Assembly: GCA_023453655.1 (NCBI GenBank)
Contig: JAEXTE010000152.1
Span: 1-15,253 of the forward strand
DNA: 15,253 nucleotides
DNA from: Pseudomonadota bacterium
GTDB taxonomy: Bacteria; Pseudomonadota; Gammaproteobacteria; Xanthomonadales; Xanthomonadaceae
Direction: 5' to 3'
The stretch's first letter is position 1; every line of letters begins with the position of its first letter. The notes beneath the pieces are model-generated. The model did not search any database, was not told where the DNA came from, and was given only the letters and a program-made list of their open reading frames with translations. The position numbers were made by a program, and so were the translations under genes. This document shows positions 14,779 through 15,253 of this stretch, piece after piece.

Positions 14779-15253
14779 TCAATCGCGCCAGGACAGGCGC
14801 CGTCCGGTGTTGCGCGACCAGGCGTCGAAGCGGGCCGAGAGGACCAGGTCGCCGGCGGCCAGCAGCTCGCCCTCCGGGTCGAACAGCAGCGGCAACCGCT
14901 CGCGGCTCCAGGGCGGCACGCCGAGGTCCTGCAGCACGTGCTTGAGCGCATGCGAATGGCGCCGGCCGGGCAGGGTGATGCGCTCGCCGCCCTGACGGGA
15001 GCGTACGACGAAACGCGGTGTGATGGCGTCCCGGGGTTCGCCCGCCGGTCCCGACGGCGTCAGCGACAGCTCGCCGCCGCTCCAGTGCAGCGCGGCCCGC
15101 CCGTCCCAGTACCGCGGCGCGGTATCCGGCGGAGGTGGACGCAAGCCGGCGTACAGCAGGCCGCGCCAGCGACGGATGGCGGCGCCGGACCAGGCGAACT
15201 CGCCGCGCGGGTCCGGGCCCGCTGCGAGCAGCGGGGCGAGTTCAGCGATTGCC
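14779..15253 (-). CDS. tilS: tRNA(Ile)-lysidine synthase, C-terminal part (cut by window end)
   Basis: The frame is open to the right edge and gives the last 157 residues. They include the FAWSG(A)[11 protein letters not shown] segment and the TilS C-terminal domain: [54 protein letters not shown]. TilS adds lysine to the wobble cytidine of the AUA-reading isoleucine tRNA in the cytoplasm. The N-terminal ATPase domain with its PP-loop motif lies outside the window. The call rests on the C-terminal substrate-binding domain, which is distinctive. It is upstream of and probably co-transcribed with xseB and ispA. Confidence 0.9.
   Translation of the reverse strand, partial: AIAELAPLLAAGPDPRGEFAWSGAAIRRWRGLLYAGLRPPPPDTAPRYWDGRAALHWSGGELSLTPSGPAGEPRDAITPRFVVRSRQGGERITLPGRRHSHALKHVLQDLGVPPWSRERLPLLFDPEGELLAAGDLVLSARFDAWSRNTGRRLSWRD

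Noticed and set aside
1..15253. CRISPR arrays, tRNA or rRNA genes, insertion sequences, integrase or att repeats
   Set aside because: No repeat-spacer pattern, cloverleaf-like segment, transposase-like protein or flanking direct repeat was seen by eye on either strand. A covariance or repeat search would be needed to exclude short ones.

Overview
The window is GC-rich (very high G/C at third codon positions) and looks like a chromosomal segment of a Lysobacterales (Xanthomonadales) gammaproteobacterium of the Lysobacter/Luteimonas/Stenotrophomonas type. This rests on protein flavour, on the tilS-xseB-ispA housekeeping block, and above all on a type IV secretion operon in the order known from the Xanthomonas antibacterial T4SS. 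The genus cannot be fixed from the sequence alone.

Layout. Bases 1-39 are the tail of an unidentified + strand gene. It faces a TonB-family energy transducer on the - strand (77-766), with a strong GC hairpin between the two. Bases 767-1353 hold no convincing gene. This stretch contains a sigma70-like promoter and a leader with clustered GGA motifs, one overlapping a perfect Shine-Dalgarno and one in a hairpin loop, which together look like CsrA/RsmA binding sites. From about 1354 to 11599 there is one tightly packed + strand operon: virB7 (lipoprotein with an N0-like domain), virB8, virB9, virB10, virB11, virB1, virB2, virB3, virB4, virB5, virB6. Several junctions are 4-base overlaps or very short gaps. 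Two further + strand genes follow: a 107-residue lipoprotein and a Cys-rich exported DUF4189-type protein. The right end is all - strand: an exported S1/P1-type zinc nuclease with its full set of metal ligands, a farnesyl-type polyprenyl diphosphate synthase (ispA), exonuclease VII small subunit (xseB), and the C-terminal part of tilS, cut by the window end.

How it works together. VirB7-VirB9-VirB10 would form the outer-membrane core complex and VirB3-VirB6-VirB8 the inner-membrane platform. VirB4 and VirB11 are the ATPases, VirB2 and VirB5 the pilus components, and VirB1 the wall-cutting transglycosylase. No relaxase, mating-pair accessory gene, transposase, tRNA or att-like repeat was seen. 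The gene order and the globular VirB7 match the contact-dependent bacterial-killing T4SS rather than a conjugation system. The coupling protein VirD4 and any effector are not in the window, so they must be encoded elsewhere. The most interesting new points are the predicted post-transcriptional control of the operon leader, the two uncharacterised envelope proteins behind virB6, and a 29-codon ORF that sits in frame with virB1 but is separated from it by a stop.
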